Shown here one piece after another: positions 9,388 through 19,650 of a stretch of DNA of 64,000 bases; the stretch's first letter is position 1, and each line of letters begins with the position of its first letter. The notes below the pieces were generated by a model that saw nothing but the letters and a program-made list of their open reading frames with translations, was not told the DNA's origin and did no database searches. The position numbers and the translations under genes were made by a program. The stretch comes from Candidatus Pantoea varia (GTDB lineage Bacteria; Pseudomonadota; Gammaproteobacteria; Enterobacterales; Enterobacteriaceae), in NCBI RefSeq assembly GCF_900115075.1, contig NZ_FOVG01000001.1:1860001-1924000 (forward strand), given 5' to 3'.

Positions 9388-9416
9388 AAAAAACGGCCCA
9401 CAAGGGGCCGTTTTTT
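9388..9416. terminator. bidirectional terminator between mntS and ompX
   Basis: CGGCCC (9394-9399) and GGGCCG (9405-9410) form a GC stem with a 5-nt loop, flanked by at least six A on the left and six T on the right. It can end the convergent ompX (minus) and mntS (plus) transcripts. Confidence 0.85.
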
Positions 9417-9437
9417 GGCAGGTCAGCTAAGCTAAAC

Positions 9438-9950
9438 TTAGAAGCTGTAACCTACGCCAGCAATCCAGGTACCGACATCAACGCTACGGATACGGCTCTG
9501 CTCGTAACCAACGTCAAGTGCGATGTCCTGCATTGGGTTAAACTGCAGACCTGCACCGTAAGAGAAACCTACGTCGCTGGTGTCAGTTTTATCACGTGAT
9601 GAAGTATCGTTGCCCTGGTATTTACCATAGCCGATACCTACAACACCATAGATGCTAGCCCAGTCGTTCAGACGGAAAGCTGGACCACCGGTCACACCGT
9701 AGTACTGGCCTTTGTTGTAAACGCCATCTTCGGTACGATCTTTTTCAGTGTAGGTGAATGAACCGATCCAACCCAGTGGGTTAGAACCGTCTTCGTAGCG
9801 GTATTTCAGGTTGAAGCCGTTAGCTTTGTTAGCAACGCCCTGATAATCGCTCTGAGCATAGCCACCAGTTACGGTGCTCTGTGCCATTGCTGAACCTGCA
9901 GATACTGCCAGTACACAGGCTAATGCTGAAAGACATGCAATTTTTTTCAT
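9438..9950 (-). CDS. ompX: outer-membrane protein OmpX
   Basis: A 170-residue eight-stranded beta-barrel of the Ail/OmpX family in the outer membrane. The signal peptide MKKIACLSALACVLAVSAG ends at AMA, before QSTVTGGYAQSD. Alternating strands follow, and the protein ends in an aromatic residue (WIAGVGYSF), as needed for barrel assembly. E. coli OmpX has 171 residues. I start at ATG 9950 because of GAGGTGGTT just upstream, although the frame stays open further. The position next to rhtA and near mntRS matches E. coli; opgE, which lies between ompX and mntS in E. coli, is missing here. Confidence 0.95.
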   Translation of the reverse strand: MKKIACLSALACVLAVSAGSAMAQSTVTGGYAQSDYQGVANKANGFNLKYRYEDGSNPLGWIGSFTYTEKDRTEDGVYNKGQYYGVTGGPAFRLNDWASIYGVVGIGYGKYQGNDTSSRDKTDTSDVGFSYGAGLQFNPMQDIALDVGYEQSRIRSVDVGTWIAGVGYSF

Positions 9951-10319
9951 AACCACCTCAAATGTGAAAATACTTCTCTCCTGACAACGCTGAAAATATA
10001 ACAAAAAATAGCGAGAAACTCTGCCCGGATTTTGTTGTCTAACAGAAAGTTTGGTGTAACAGGAAGTTAATGCGACATACTATGTCATTCATTTTTCTTA
10101 TAAAAACCGTCATCTTCCTGCAATAATCTTTTTGTGCTCATTTTCTTGTTTAAGTTAAATCCTAAAAAAACCTGACGTTTCTTTACCATAATGGCCCTGA
10201 TTTTGGCCATATTTTGCTCAGCTGAGGCAAATTAAAAAACGCATTTCCCTGATTTTTCACCCGCCATTTCCTTTACACTGGCTCACTGATTACCTCGATG
10301 ACCAGGAAAAGTACACAGG
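9951..10319. other. AT-rich divergent control region of ompX and rhtA
   Basis: About 370 bases without a gene. The part next to ompX should hold its promoter and leader; the part next to rhtA ends with AGGAAAAG before the rhtA ATG. I cannot assign individual promoter elements with confidence. Confidence 0.5.
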
Positions 10320-11234
10320 ATGTCTGCCTCTCCCGCTTCTAAAAACCTTGCCCCCATAATATTGCCGATTGCCGTACTGCTGATTGCGATGCTGTCGCTT
10401 CAGGGCGGTGCTTCGCTGGCAAAAAGCCTATTTCCTGCCGTGGGGGCCACCGGTATCACCGCGCTGCGCCTGGGCTTCGGCACCCTGATCCTCTGTGTCA
10501 TCTTCAAACCCTGGCGTTTACGCTTCAGTCGGGAGCAACGTCTGCCTCTGCTGATGTACGGTCTGGCATTGGGCACCATGAATTTCACGTTCTATCTGGC
10601 GATTCGTACCGTGCCGCTGGGCGTCGCGGTGGGGCTGGAATTCACCGGCCCGCTTGCACTGGCGCTGTTTGGATCGCGCCGGCCGCTCGATTTTATCTGG
10701 GTACTGCTGGCGGTGATTGGTCTATGGTTTCTGCTGCCTTTTGGCACCGGCATGACTGCGATTGATCCGCTGGGCGCAGCGCTGGCCGTGGGTGCAGGTG
10801 CCTGCTGGGCGATCTATATCCTGGCGGGACAGCGGGCTGGCGCAGAACATGGTCCTGCAACAGTCGCCATCGGTTCGCTGATTGCTTCGGTAATTTTTGT
10901 ACCGCTTGGGCTGACGTTCGCAGAAAGTGGCATCTGGACCTGGGCCGTGATGCCAATCGCGTTGCTGGTTGCCCTGCTCTCCAGCGCCATTCCCTACTCT
11001 CTGGAGATGATCGCCCTCACCCGCTTACCCGCGCGCATCTTCGGTACGCTGATGAGTCTGGAACCGGCCATGGCCGCTTTTTCCGGCATGCTGTTTTTGG
11101 GGGAAACCCTGACCGGGCTTCAGTGGCTGGCGCTGCTGGCAATCATCATTGCCTCGGCCGGGTCCACGCTGACCATGCGGCCGAAAAAGAGTCAGTTAAA
11201 CAGTGTTGAATTATCAGACGATAGTCAGAAATAA
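10320..11234 (+). CDS. rhtA: threonine/homoserine exporter RhtA
   Basis: A 304-residue inner-membrane protein of the EamA/DMT family with ten predicted helices in two internally repeated EamA halves. The family exports threonine, homoserine and related amino acids. Recognisable segments are LSLQGGASLAKSLFP (helix 1), TALRLGFGTLIL (helix 2) and the second-repeat PYSLEMIALTRLPARIFGTL and LEPAMAAFSGMLFLGE. The C-terminal tail is polar. Its place between ompX and dps is as in E. coli. A hairpin follows the stop codon. Confidence 0.93.
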   Translation: MSASPASKNLAPIILPIAVLLIAMLSLQGGASLAKSLFPAVGATGITALRLGFGTLILCVIFKPWRLRFSREQRLPLLMYGLALGTMNFTFYLAIRTVPLGVAVGLEFTGPLALALFGSRRPLDFIWVLLAVIGLWFLLPFGTGMTAIDPLGAALAVGAGACWAIYILAGQRAGAEHGPATVAIGSLIASVIFVPLGLTFAESGIWTWAVMPIALLVALLSSAIPYSLEMIALTRLPARIFGTLMSLEPAMAAFSGMLFLGETLTGLQWLALLAIIIASAGSTLTMRPKKSQLNSVELSDDSQK

Positions 11235-11239
11235 ACACG

Positions 11240-11266
11240 TTTAGCCCGCCCTGCTGGCAGGCTAAA
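11240..11266 (+). terminator. hairpin after rhtA
   Basis: TTTAGCC-C-GCC (11240-11250) pairs with GGC-A-GGCTAAA (11256-11266) around CTGCT. Only a weak T/A run follows, so efficiency is uncertain. The rest of the 324-bp gap to dps is AT-rich and holds the dps promoter. Confidence 0.5.
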
Positions 11267-11503
11267 TAACAATCATGCTCATCATGAGAATTATTCGTAA
11301 CCATCGCCCTTTATTACTCTGACTATTTTGAAACAGACACTTACCTCTTATTTACAAATTCACATAAGATATTGATTTACTTGCATATAAGAAGACTTTT
11401 ATATTTTAACATGGTATTAACCTTCTCGCGCAGTTCCGCTTTTAATGAAGACCTGCGCTATTTCATCCATCGTCAAAGTCGTTTCTGCAAATCTGAAAAG
11501 CGC

Positions 11504-11512
11504 TGCTATACT
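11504..11512 (+). promoter_or_regulatory. dps promoter -10 region
   Basis: TGCTATACT with extended -10 (TATACT 11507-11512) is almost the E. coli dps promoter (GGTGCTATACTTAATC) and lies 46 bases before the ATG. In E. coli it is used by sigmaS in stationary phase and by sigma70 with OxyR. The same control here is inferred from the match. Confidence 0.75.
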
Positions 11513-11558
11513 TATCCGGTACTTGATTAGGACAACCATCAAAGAGAGGACTGAAACG

Positions 11559-12062
11559 ATGAGTACCGCTAAATTGGTTAAAACTAAATCTTCTGACCTG
11601 ATTTATACCCGCAATGACGTGGCCGAAGACGAAAAGAAAGCCACCATCGCGGTGTTGAACCGTCTGGTAGTCGAGTTTATTGACCTGTCATTGATTACTA
11701 AGCAGGCGCACTGGAACATGCGCGGTGCTAACTTCATCGGTGTGCATGAGATGCTGGACGGCTTCCGTACTGCAATTACCGATCATCAGGACACCATTGC
11801 TGAGCGTGTCGTTCAACTGGGTGGCGTCGCGCTGGGTACCACGCAGGTGGTTAACGACACCACTCCGCTGAAAAGCTATCCGCTGAACATCCATAGCGTT
11901 CAGGATCACCTGAAAGCACTGGCAGACCGCTACAGCGTTGTTGCTAACGATACCCGTAAAGCTATTTCTGAAGTAAAAGACGAAGATACCGCTGACATCT
12001 TTACTGCGGCATCACGCGATCTGGATAAATTCCTGTGGTTCATTGAAGCCAACATTGAGTAA
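11559..12062 (+). CDS. dps: DNA-protecting ferritin-like protein Dps
   Basis: A 167-residue protein, the same length as E. coli Dps. It assembles into dodecamers that oxidise and store iron using H2O2 and coat DNA in starved cells. The Lys-rich DNA-binding tail [13 protein letters not shown] is present. The inter-subunit ferroxidase ligands are seen in KQAHWNMRG (His), VHEMLDGF (His, Asp) and DHQDTIAER (Asp, Glu). I start at ATG 11559, with GAGAGGA about 8 bases upstream; the longer open frame from 11445 runs through the promoter and is rejected. It sits between rhtA and glnH as in E. coli and has its own promoter and terminator. Confidence 0.97.
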   Translation: MSTAKLVKTKSSDLIYTRNDVAEDEKKATIAVLNRLVVEFIDLSLITKQAHWNMRGANFIGVHEMLDGFRTAITDHQDTIAERVVQLGGVALGTTQVVNDTTPLKSYPLNIHSVQDHLKALADRYSVVANDTRKAISEVKDEDTADIFTAASRDLDKFLWFIEANIE

Positions 12063-12080
12063 GACTCAACGCAGTCAATC

Positions 12081-12103
12081 AGGCGGGGAAACCCGCCTTT
12101 TTT
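12081..12103 (+). terminator. intrinsic terminator of dps
   Basis: AGGCGGG (12081-12087), loop GAAA, CCCGCCT (12092-12098), and a run of six T ending at 12103. Confidence 0.9.
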
Positions 12104-12223
12104 ACGTCTGTGTTACCGCATTTTTATGACCCTGTTAACAGTTCTTCCTTCCTTCGCTTCACAGCCTTAACATCTGAGGCACACTACCGCTTGCACCAAA
12201 ACAGCCACCCGCACCAAATCTGA

Positions 12224-12238
12224 GCACCAAAACGGTGC
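12224..12238. promoter_or_regulatory. NtrC-type binding site upstream of glnH
   Basis: GCACC (12224-12228), AAAAC, GGTGC (12234-12238) is a perfect NtrC-like palindrome about 75 bases upstream of the sigma54 promoter. Extra TGCACCA and GCACCA half-sites occur near 12192 and 12211. This fits nitrogen control of glnHPQ. Confidence 0.75.
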
Positions 12239-12310
12239 AAAGGCAGAATTAACTGCAAAATCGTGTCAGCTATGTTATTTAACTCTCTGATTTCGCAGAT
12301 TTTGCAATGT

Positions 12311-12325
12311 TGGCATAATTCTTTC
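12311..12325 (+). promoter_or_regulatory. sigma54-type promoter of glnHPQ
   Basis: TGGCATA-ATTC-TTTC has the -24 GG and the correct spacing, but T replaces G in the -12 TTGC element, so it should be weak without activator. It lies 57 bases before the glnH ATG, downstream of NtrC-like sites. The gap 12104-12381 contains no gene. Confidence 0.6.
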
Positions 12326-12381
12326 ATATGACAAGCCGCAAACGCAGGCCCTGCCGCCTGGTAGTAAAAAAAGGAAAAATG

Positions 12382-13128
12382 ATGAAGTCACTGTTAAAAG
12401 TTTCTGTGGCCGCGCTGGCGCTGGCCTTCTCCCTCTCCTCCACTGCAGCAGAAAAGAAGCTGGTCGTCGCTACCGACACCGCCTTTGTTCCGTTTGAATT
12501 CAAACAGGGTGACAAGTATGTCGGCTTTGATGTGGATCTGTGGGACGCCATTGCGAAAGAGCTGAAGCTCGATTACACCCTCAAGCCAATGGACTTCAGC
12601 GGCATTATCCCTGCACTGCAAACGCGCAATGTCGATCTGGCACTGGCGGGTATCACCATTACCGAAGAACGTAAAAAAGCGATCGAATTCTCTGATGGCT
12701 ATTACAAAAGCGGTTTACAGGTGATGGTGCGTAATAATGAAAACGACATCAAGGGCATCAGCGATCTGAACGGGAAAGTGGTCGCAGTGAAAAGCGGCAC
12801 CGGTTCTGTGGAATATGCAAAAGCCAACATCAAATCTAAAGACCTGCGTCAGTTCCCGAACATCGACAGCGCTTACATGGAGCTGGGCACCAACCGTGCG
12901 GACGCCGTGCTGCATGACACACCTAACATCCTTTACTTTATCCACACCGCAGGTAAAGGCCGCTTTAAAGCGGTAGGCGATTCGATTGAAGCGCAGCAGT
13001 ATGGTATCGCCTTCCCGAAAGGCAGCGACGATTTACGTGAAAAGGTAAACGGCGCACTGAAAACCCTGAAAGAAAACGGCACCTACAACACGCTCTATAA
13101 AAAATGGTTCGGCACCGAACCTAAATAA
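12382..13128 (+). CDS. glnH: glutamine-binding periplasmic protein GlnH
   Basis: A 248-residue substrate-binding protein that delivers L-glutamine to the GlnPQ importer. The signal peptide [20 protein letters not shown] ends at about TAA, before [12 protein letters not shown]. The mature part is nearly identical to E. coli GlnH, including [19 protein letters not shown], the Arg/Thr-containing ligand region and the C-terminal [11 protein letters not shown] start at the second of two adjacent ATGs (12382), because AAGGA is 6 bases from it. It is the first gene of glnHPQ; a 77-bp spacer precedes glnP. Confidence 0.97.
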   Translation: MKSLLKVSVAALALAFSLSSTAAEKKLVVATDTAFVPFEFKQGDKYVGFDVDLWDAIAKELKLDYTLKPMDFSGIIPALQTRNVDLALAGITITEERKKAIEFSDGYYKSGLQVMVRNNENDIKGISDLNGKVVAVKSGTGSVEYAKANIKSKDLRQFPNIDSAYMELGTNRADAVLHDTPNILYFIHTAGKGRFKAVGDSIEAQQYGIAFPKGSDDLREKVNGALKTLKENGTYNTLYKKWFGTEPK

Positions 13129-13205
13129 TAATTTGCCCGTAATCTGATTTCAGCAGGGAAACTTTTTCCCTGCTTTTTCCATCGCAACATATCTGGAGTG
13201 ACACC

Positions 13206-13865
13206 ATGGAGTTTGACTGGAGCGTCATCTGGCCCGCCATGCCCGCGCTGCTTGAAGGCGCTAAACTGACGTTGATTATCTCTATTATTGGACTGGTTGG
13301 CGGCCTGTTCATCGGGCTGATAGCCGGTTTTGCCCGCGCTTACGGCGGCTGGATCACTAATAACATCGCACTGGTGTTTATCGAAATCATCCGCGGCACC
13401 CCTATCGTGGTGCAGGTGATGTTTATCTACTTTGCTCTGCCGATGGCATTCCCCGACCTGCGCATTGATCCCTTCAGCGCGGCGGTAGTGACCATCATGA
13501 TTAACTCTGGCGCTTATATTGCCGAGATTACCCGTGGTGCGGTGCTGTCGATCAACAAAGGCTTCCGCGAAGCCGGACTGGCGCTTGGCCTGTCAAGCCG
13601 CGAGACGCTGCGCTACGTGATTATGCCGCTGGCGCTGCGCCGTATGCTGCCACCGCTGGGTAACCAGTGGATTGTCAGCATCAAAGATACGTCGCTGTTT
13701 ATCGTTATCGGTGTGGCTGAACTGACACGTCAGGGTCAGGAAATTATTGCCGGTAACTTCCGCGCTCTGGAAATCTGGAGCGCCGTCGCGATCATCTATC
13801 TGGTGATTACGCTGGTGTTGAGCTTTGTGCTGCGCCGCATTGAGAAAAGGGTGAAAATCCTGTGA
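13206..13865 (+). CDS. glnP: glutamine ABC transporter permease GlnP
   Basis: A 219-residue inner-membrane permease of the HisM/HisQ family, with five predicted helices. It forms a homodimer that carries glutamine. The conserved first-helix region [12 protein letters not shown], the [18 protein letters not shown] segment and the EAA cytoplasmic loop [27 protein letters not shown] (contact to GlnQ) are all present. A good ribosome site (CTGGAGTG) lies upstream. The stop overlaps the GTG start of glnQ (GTGA, 13862-13865), showing tight coupling. Confidence 0.97.
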   Translation: MEFDWSVIWPAMPALLEGAKLTLIISIIGLVGGLFIGLIAGFARAYGGWITNNIALVFIEIIRGTPIVVQVMFIYFALPMAFPDLRIDPFSAAVVTIMINSGAYIAEITRGAVLSINKGFREAGLALGLSSRETLRYVIMPLALRRMLPPLGNQWIVSIKDTSLFIVIGVAELTRQGQEIIAGNFRALEIWSAVAIIYLVITLVLSFVLRRIEKRVKIL

Positions 13866-14584
13866 TTGAATTTAAAGATGTCTCCAAGCATTTTGGCCAG
13901 ACCCAGGTGCTGCACAATATTGATCTGAAGATTAACCAGGGCGAAGTGGTGGTGATTATCGGCCCATCCGGTTCCGGTAAATCAACCCTGCTGCGTTGCA
14001 TTAACAAGCTGGAAGAGATCACCAGCGGCGAGCTGATTGTTGATGGTCTGCGCGTGAATGACCCGAAAGTCGACGACCGCCTGATTCGTCAGGAAGCGGG
14101 CATGGTGTTTCAACAGTTTCATCTGTTCCCACAGATGAGTGCGCTGGACAACGTCGCCTTTGGTCCGATCCGGGTGCGTGGTGCCAGCAAAGAGGCGGCA
14201 CGCCAGCTGGCGCGTGAGCTGCTGGGCAAAGTAGGCCTCGCCGAGCGTGCCCATCACTTCCCGTCTGAGCTGTCCGGCGGCCAGCAGCAGCGTGTGGCAA
14301 TTGCCCGTGCGCTGGCGGTTAAGCCGAAGATGATGCTGTTCGATGAGCCAACTTCAGCGCTGGACCCGGAGTTGCGTCACGAAGTACTGAAAGTAATGCA
14401 GGATCTGGCGGAAGAAGGCATGACGATGGTGATTGTGACGCATGAAGTGGGCTTCGCACAGAAGGTCGCTTCGCGCCTGATCTTTATCGACAAAGGCCGG
14501 ATTGCGGAAGATGGCGATCCCGACAGCCTGATCAGCCATCCACCCAGCGAACGTCTGCGCGAATTCCTGCAGCACGTCTCCTGA
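13862..14584 (+). CDS. glnQ: glutamine ABC transporter ATPase GlnQ
   Basis: A 240-residue ATP-binding subunit that powers GlnP. It shows Walker [10 protein letters not shown], the Q-loop FQQFHLFP, signature LSGGQQQR, Walker [13 protein letters not shown] and the switch His in VTHEVGFA. It starts at GTG 13862 inside the glnP stop, which agrees with the E. coli start region ([11 protein letters not shown]). The protein is full length for the family. A strong terminator follows directly. Confidence 0.97.
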   Translation: MIEFKDVSKHFGQTQVLHNIDLKINQGEVVVIIGPSGSGKSTLLRCINKLEEITSGELIVDGLRVNDPKVDDRLIRQEAGMVFQQFHLFPQMSALDNVAFGPIRVRGASKEAARQLARELLGKVGLAERAHHFPSELSGGQQQRVAIARALAVKPKMMLFDEPTSALDPELRHEVLKVMQDLAEEGMTMVIVTHEVGFAQKVASRLIFIDKGRIAEDGDPDSLISHPPSERLREFLQHVS

Positions 14585-14590
14585 TCAAAA

Positions 14591-14613
14591 CGGGCCGCGA
14601 TGCGGCCCGTTTT
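14591..14613 (+). terminator. intrinsic terminator of glnHPQ
   Basis: CGGGCCGC (14591-14598), loop GAT, GCGGCCCG (14602-14609), followed by TTTTG; four A precede the stem, extending the pairing. Confidence 0.9.
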
Positions 14614-14662
14614 GTTTAGTGACTAAATTTGCCCCGAGCCGCAGTAATATCGTGCCTGCACG

Positions 14663-14765
14663 GGGAACACAGTCAGATCGGAAAGACGCAAAAGCTGTCA
14701 TCCATGACACGCTCGTCCCGCGCCTTCCCTGGCGCGGGACGCTTTCCTCCTCTGACTGTGTTCCC
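14663..14765. repeat. 103-bp branched inverted repeat (three-way junction), possible dispersed repeat
   Basis: The outer arms GGGAACACAGTCAGA (14663-14677) and TCTGACTGTGTTCCC (14751-14765) match perfectly over 15 bp. A second stem GGAAAG/CTTTCC (14680-14685/14742-14747) continues inward. Inside lie two hairpins: AGC-TGTCA/TGACA-GCT around 14693-14713, and CGTCCCGCGCC/GGCGCGGGACG (14714-14724/14731-14741). The fold is a closed three-way junction between convergent glnQ and rlmF. It is not protein-coding. It may be a MITE-like or REP-like intergenic repeat, or a structured RNA; I see no second copy in this window. Confidence 0.7.
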
Positions 14766-14824
14766 GGCGCGTTGAGCTTATTTGTTGCGGTCAGATTCGC
14801 CCTGATTATCAGCAGTGAAACACC

Positions 14825-15757
14825 TCAGTTCCCCAGGCGACCCAGCAACTTGCTGCGCTGGGCGGCAGCCATAAAACTCCATGCCAGGAAGCGGCTCTGC
14901 TTCTGACCCTGTGCCATATTGACCACCCGCACCTCAGCGACGTCGAGCGCCTGCAACTGTTTTTCCAGCGCCGGTAAGTTCTCTTTGCGCGACACCAGCG
15001 AGGTAAACCAGCCTATCTGACGACCCAGCGCCACGCTCTCGGCGATCATCTTGCCGATAAAGCCCTTTTCGCCACCGGGATACCACAGCTCATTGTGCTG
15101 CCCGCCAAAGTTAAGCGGCGCACTCTTATCCAGTCCAAGATTACGGACTTTACGCTGCGAACCTGCCACTGCCTCATCCGGCGACGCATGGAACGGTGGG
15201 TTACACATTACCGCACTGAAGAATTCGGTTTTGCTAACCACACCGGCCAGCACCGCATCGTTGTTTTTCTGACGACGCAGACGAATCTGACGCGTCAGGC
15301 GTGGGTTAGCCGCGACGATGCGGTTAGCCGCTTTGATAGCCGCTTCATCAATCTCGGTGCCGGTAAAGCGCCAGCCATATTCCGCCGCACCAATCAGTGG
15401 ATAGATGCAGTTTGCCCCGCAGCCGACATCCAGTACGTCCGCCATCGGGATGACGCCGTTGTTATCCAGCGCCAGCAGATCGGCGAGGTAATGCAGATAA
15501 TCGGCGCGTCCTGGTACGGGCGGGCAGAGTGAGCCGGGAGCCAGTTGCCAGTCGATGTCGTAAAACAGTTTGATCAGCGCCTGGTTCAGCAGCATCACCG
15601 CCTCCGGGTCCGCAAAATCCACGGACTTCACGCCATACCCGTTGGGCCGGACTTTGGCCTTCAGCGGCGGATGGGCAGCGGTTAACGCGGCAAAATCGTA
15701 TTCGCCCTGATGGCGATTGCGGGCGTGGAAGGGCGACGTGCTGGCTGACTTTTTCAT
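14825..15757 (-). CDS. rlmF: 23S rRNA (adenine1618-N6)-methyltransferase RlmF
   Basis: A 310-residue SAM-dependent methyltransferase that modifies A1618 of 23S rRNA. It shows the SAM-binding motif LDVGCGANCIYPLIG, the N6-adenine catalytic motif NPPF within MCNPPFHAS, and family blocks LCPPVPGRADYLHYLADLL, RLRRQKNNDAV and the C-terminal KQSRFLAWSF. I start at ATG 15757 (GAGAGA upstream) rather than four codons earlier. E. coli RlmF has 308 residues. In E. coli rlmF lies beside ybiO and glnQ; here ybiO is absent and only the inverted repeat separates rlmF from glnQ. Confidence 0.95.
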   Translation of the reverse strand: MKKSASTSPFHARNRHQGEYDFAALTAAHPPLKAKVRPNGYGVKSVDFADPEAVMLLNQALIKLFYDIDWQLAPGSLCPPVPGRADYLHYLADLLALDNNGVIPMADVLDVGCGANCIYPLIGAAEYGWRFTGTEIDEAAIKAANRIVAANPRLTRQIRLRRQKNNDAVLAGVVSKTEFFSAVMCNPPFHASPDEAVAGSQRKVRNLGLDKSAPLNFGGQHNELWYPGGEKGFIGKMIAESVALGRQIGWFTSLVSRKENLPALEKQLQALDVAEVRVVNMAQGQKQSRFLAWSFMAAAQRSKLLGRLGN

Positions 15758-15898
15758 ACGTTCTCTCAATTATTCAGGCGCGCGTACAATACGCTGTAGG
15801 CGGCGGAAAATAAACCCGCACCATCCGCTTACCTCTTTTCGATTCCGTCGGGTGATGCTGTCGGGCTAAGATAAATAAAATCCCCTGCTGGAGAAGTT

Positions 15899-16531
15899 AT
15901 GAGCCATAAACGCTATTCCTATCAACCCCGTGCTGGTCACGGTCTGCCGCACGATCCGCTGAACGCCATTATCGGGCCACGCCCGATTGGCTGGATAAGC
16001 TCTGTCAGCGCGAGCGGCCAGCGCAATCTGGCTCCTTACAGCTTCTTTAACTGCTTCAACTATCATCCGCCGATTATCGGTTTTGCCAGCAGCGGCTGGA
16101 AAGACAGCGTCCGGAATATTGCAGAGACCAAAGAGTTTGTCTGGAACCTGGCAACCCGCCCGCTGGCCGAGGCGATGAACGAAAGTTCTGCGTCGTTATC
16201 TGCCGATCAGGATGAGTTCGCCTTTGCCGGGTTAATCCCGCTGGCGGCTTCCCAGGTCAGCGCCAGCCTGGTGGCGGAAAGCCCGGTCAACTTCGAGTGC
16301 CGCCTGACGCAACTGATTCAGCTGCAGGATGCCAGCGGCAACCTGCTCGACAGCTGGCTGGTCATGGGTGAAGCGGTGGCAATTCACATCGATGAATCGC
16401 TGCTGGAAGAGGGCATTTATCAGACCGCGAAAGCCGAACCGATTCTGCGCGCAGGCGGTCCGAGCGCCTATTACGGCATCAGTGAAGCGCAGCGCTTTGA
16501 TTTAGTCCGTCCGGACGCACGCCGCAGGTAA
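15899..16531 (+). CDS. flavin reductase family protein (FMN-binding split barrel)
   Basis: A 210-residue flavin reductase-like protein of the DIM6/NTAB type. Such proteins bind FMN in a split beta-barrel and either reduce flavin with NAD(P)H or act as flavoprotein oxidoreductases. Family features are IIGPRPIGWISSVSASGQRNLAPYSFFN near the N-terminus (flavin-phosphate contacts), the Gly/Asp turn GWKDSVRNI, and ESPVNFECRL with LVMGEAVAIHID in the second half. GGAG lies 5 bases before the ATG. It stands alone between rlmF and the HutH-like gene, which is convergent. The partner or substrate is unknown. Confidence 0.85.
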   Translation: MSHKRYSYQPRAGHGLPHDPLNAIIGPRPIGWISSVSASGQRNLAPYSFFNCFNYHPPIIGFASSGWKDSVRNIAETKEFVWNLATRPLAEAMNESSASLSADQDEFAFAGLIPLAASQVSASLVAESPVNFECRLTQLIQLQDASGNLLDSWLVMGEAVAIHIDESLLEEGIYQTAKAEPILRAGGPSAYYGISEAQRFDLVRPDARRR

Positions 16532-16600
16532 CCAGCGTGACGGGCCACGGATGGCCCGTCGTCTCCCCGCCTGGACGTATCCGTTCCCTTTTCCTGATTT

Positions 16601-18114
16601 TCAACCGGAAAGCGCATCGGCCCGGTGCGCTTTTATCTGAGCCACCGCGCGGGCAATGTCGGGAGCCAGCCAGCGATCCTGCTGCCAGCACTCAACAACC
16701 TGCCGCAGATGCTGCCAGGCGCGCCGCGTCCCGGCTGCCAGCTGTGATTCACCGTGAAACTCCAGCGCCTGCGCCGCCAGCAGATATTCAATCGCGATGA
16801 TGTGATCGACGTTGCTGACCAGCTTCAGCAGCTTCAGCGCCGACCCGGTACCCAGACTCAGATGATCCTCCTGTAATCCTGACGTGACATAGTTGTCCAG
16901 TACCGCAGGCTGCGCCAGCTGACGGTTTTCTGCACAGAGCGATGCCGCCACGTACTGCGCAATCATCATGCCGGAATTGACGCCCGGCTCAGCCACCAGA
17001 AACGGCGGCAGACCGCTGACCAGCGGGTTCACCAACCGATCCAGCCGTCGTTCGGCAATACTTCCCAGCTCCGCCAGCGCAATTGCCAGCAGGTCACAGG
17101 CCATAGCCACCGATTCGCCATGCGGATGTGACTGTGACACCACGCGCCATTCCTGCGGCGTTCCCAGAATCAGCGGATTATCGGTACAGGCATTGAGTTC
17201 AGTCTCCACCTGACGGGCGGCGTGATCAAACTGATCGCGGCAGGCACCGTGTACCTGCGGCATTGACCGCAGACTCATCGCATCCTGAGTCCGGATGCCG
17301 ACGCTCGCTTTCAGCAGCGGGCTGTCACTCAGCAACTGGCGCAGGCGTTCGCCACTGCGCTGTATTCCCGGGCTGGCCTTGAGCGCCAGCACCTCCGGAT
17401 CAAACGCCACCAGTTGACCGCGCAGCGCCTCAAAACTCATTGCGCCCGTCACATCCGCCCAGTCCAGCAGACGCGTGGCATCGTCCAGCGCCAGACAGGC
17501 TAAGCCGGTCATACAGGGCGTACCGTTGACCAGACTCAGCCCCTCTTTGGCTCCTGGCCGATAAGGGGCTACGCCCGCCTGGGCCAACGCCTGCTGCGCC
17601 GGCATGATTTCGCCCTGCCACTCCACCTCGCCGATGCCGATCAGCGCCAGACCGATATGCGCCATGTGGGTCAGATAGCCCACCGATCCCTGCGACGGCA
17701 CCTGTGGCGTGATCTGCAGATTCAGCAGCGCCAGCAACTGCTGCACCAGCGCGACTGACACACCCGATTTACCGTGGCTGTAGTTGGCGATCGCGGCGCA
17801 CAGAATGGCGCGCACCTCCGCTTTTTTCAGCACCGGCCCGACGCCGCAGGCATGACTCAGCAGGGTATTGCGCGACAGCTGGCTCAGTTCATCTTCGGAA
17901 AGGATGATGTTACACAACGCCCCTAATCCGGTATTAATGCCGTAGGCCACCTGCCCCGCCGCCACGATATTGCCGACGATTTCACGGCTCTGCGCGATGC
18001 GCTGCCAGGCGCTGTCGCTCAGCGTCAGGGTGGCACCGTGCCGGGCGACCTGCACCAGCGCCTGCCACGTCAGCGGGCCATCGCCCCAGACCCGCGTCTG
18101 ACTCATCACGTCGC

Positions 18115-18118
<4 letters not shown>
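16601..18118 (-). CDS. HutH/aromatic amino acid lyase paralogue lacking the MIO-forming Ala-Ser-Gly
   Basis: A 505-residue member of the HAL/PAL/TAL superfamily, full length and in frame. Conserved family segments are YGINTGLG (Tyr59), [10 protein letters not shown] (Asn198), [21 protein letters not shown] and LQEDHLSL (Glu417). The catalytic loop is altered. True histidases read [15 protein letters not shown], in which Ala-Ser-Gly cyclises to the MIO electrophile; here residues 144-152 read GSVGYLTHM, and exactly those three residues are gone. QDPYSxRC of histidases is QDAMSLRS, so the catalytic Tyr is Met281. Ordinary MIO ammonia-lyase chemistry therefore looks impossible; the present activity is unknown. 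The start overlaps the stop of the ABC ATPase (ATGA, 18115-18118), making it the last gene of an importer operon. An intact HutH is encoded at 26586-28136. Confidence 0.9.
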
Positions 18119-18901
<783 letters not shown>

Positions 18902-18909
<8 letters not shown>

Positions 18910-19642
18910 TTTTTTCTCCTCCGGGGATCGGCTTAGCGGCCGGTAACGGCTTTTTTTCCGGTTTATGAACCGGTGTCAGACGCCGCTCCAGCAGGGCATA
19001 CAATTGAACAATGATGAAGTTGAGGATCAGGTAGATCGCCGCCGCACACAGGAACACCTCCATGGTGCGGTAAGTACGCTGGATAATCTGCTGCGCCACC
19101 CCGGTGACATCCCACACCGTCACCAGACTGGCCAGCGCGGTCGATTTCACCAGCAGAATCGCTTCGGTGGAGTACGCGGGCAGCGCGTAACGCAGCATCA
19201 CCGGCGCGATAATGCGCCGCAGCAGCAGCCCGCGCGACATGCCGCACGCCATCCCCGCCTCCACCTGACCGGGCGGGATGGCCAGCAGTGCGCCACGCAG
19301 GATCTCCGCCGTGTAGGCGGCAGTACAGAGCGACAGCGCCAGTACTGCGCAGGTAAAAGGCTCACGCAGAAACGGCCAGAACATACTGTGCCGGATCACC
19401 CCGAACTGCCCCAGACCGTAGTAGATCAGGAACAGTTGAATCATCAGCGGCGAGCCGCGAAACACCAGAATGTAGCCACGGGCAAATGCACTCAGCAGTC
19501 GCCAGCGGCTCATGCGCAGCGCCAGAATGCCCACCGCCAGCACGCCACCGCAGAGAAAGGCGCTGATAAACAGGCCGAGCGTGACCGGCAGCGCCGCGCT
19601 GAGTTTCAGAAAGGTGTCAGAGAGGAACGCGAAATCGATCAT
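18902..19642 (-). CDS. HisM-type ABC transporter permease
   Basis: A 246-residue inner-membrane permease with about five helices. The HisMQ-family segments [24 protein letters not shown] and the EAA loop [29 protein letters not shown] are clear. The C-terminal tail is Lys/Pro-rich ([13 protein letters not shown]). AAGGAG precedes the ATG by 4 bases. It would pair as a heterodimer with the HisQ-type permease encoded 8 bases upstream. Confidence 0.9.
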
Positions 19643-19650
19643 AAATCTCC

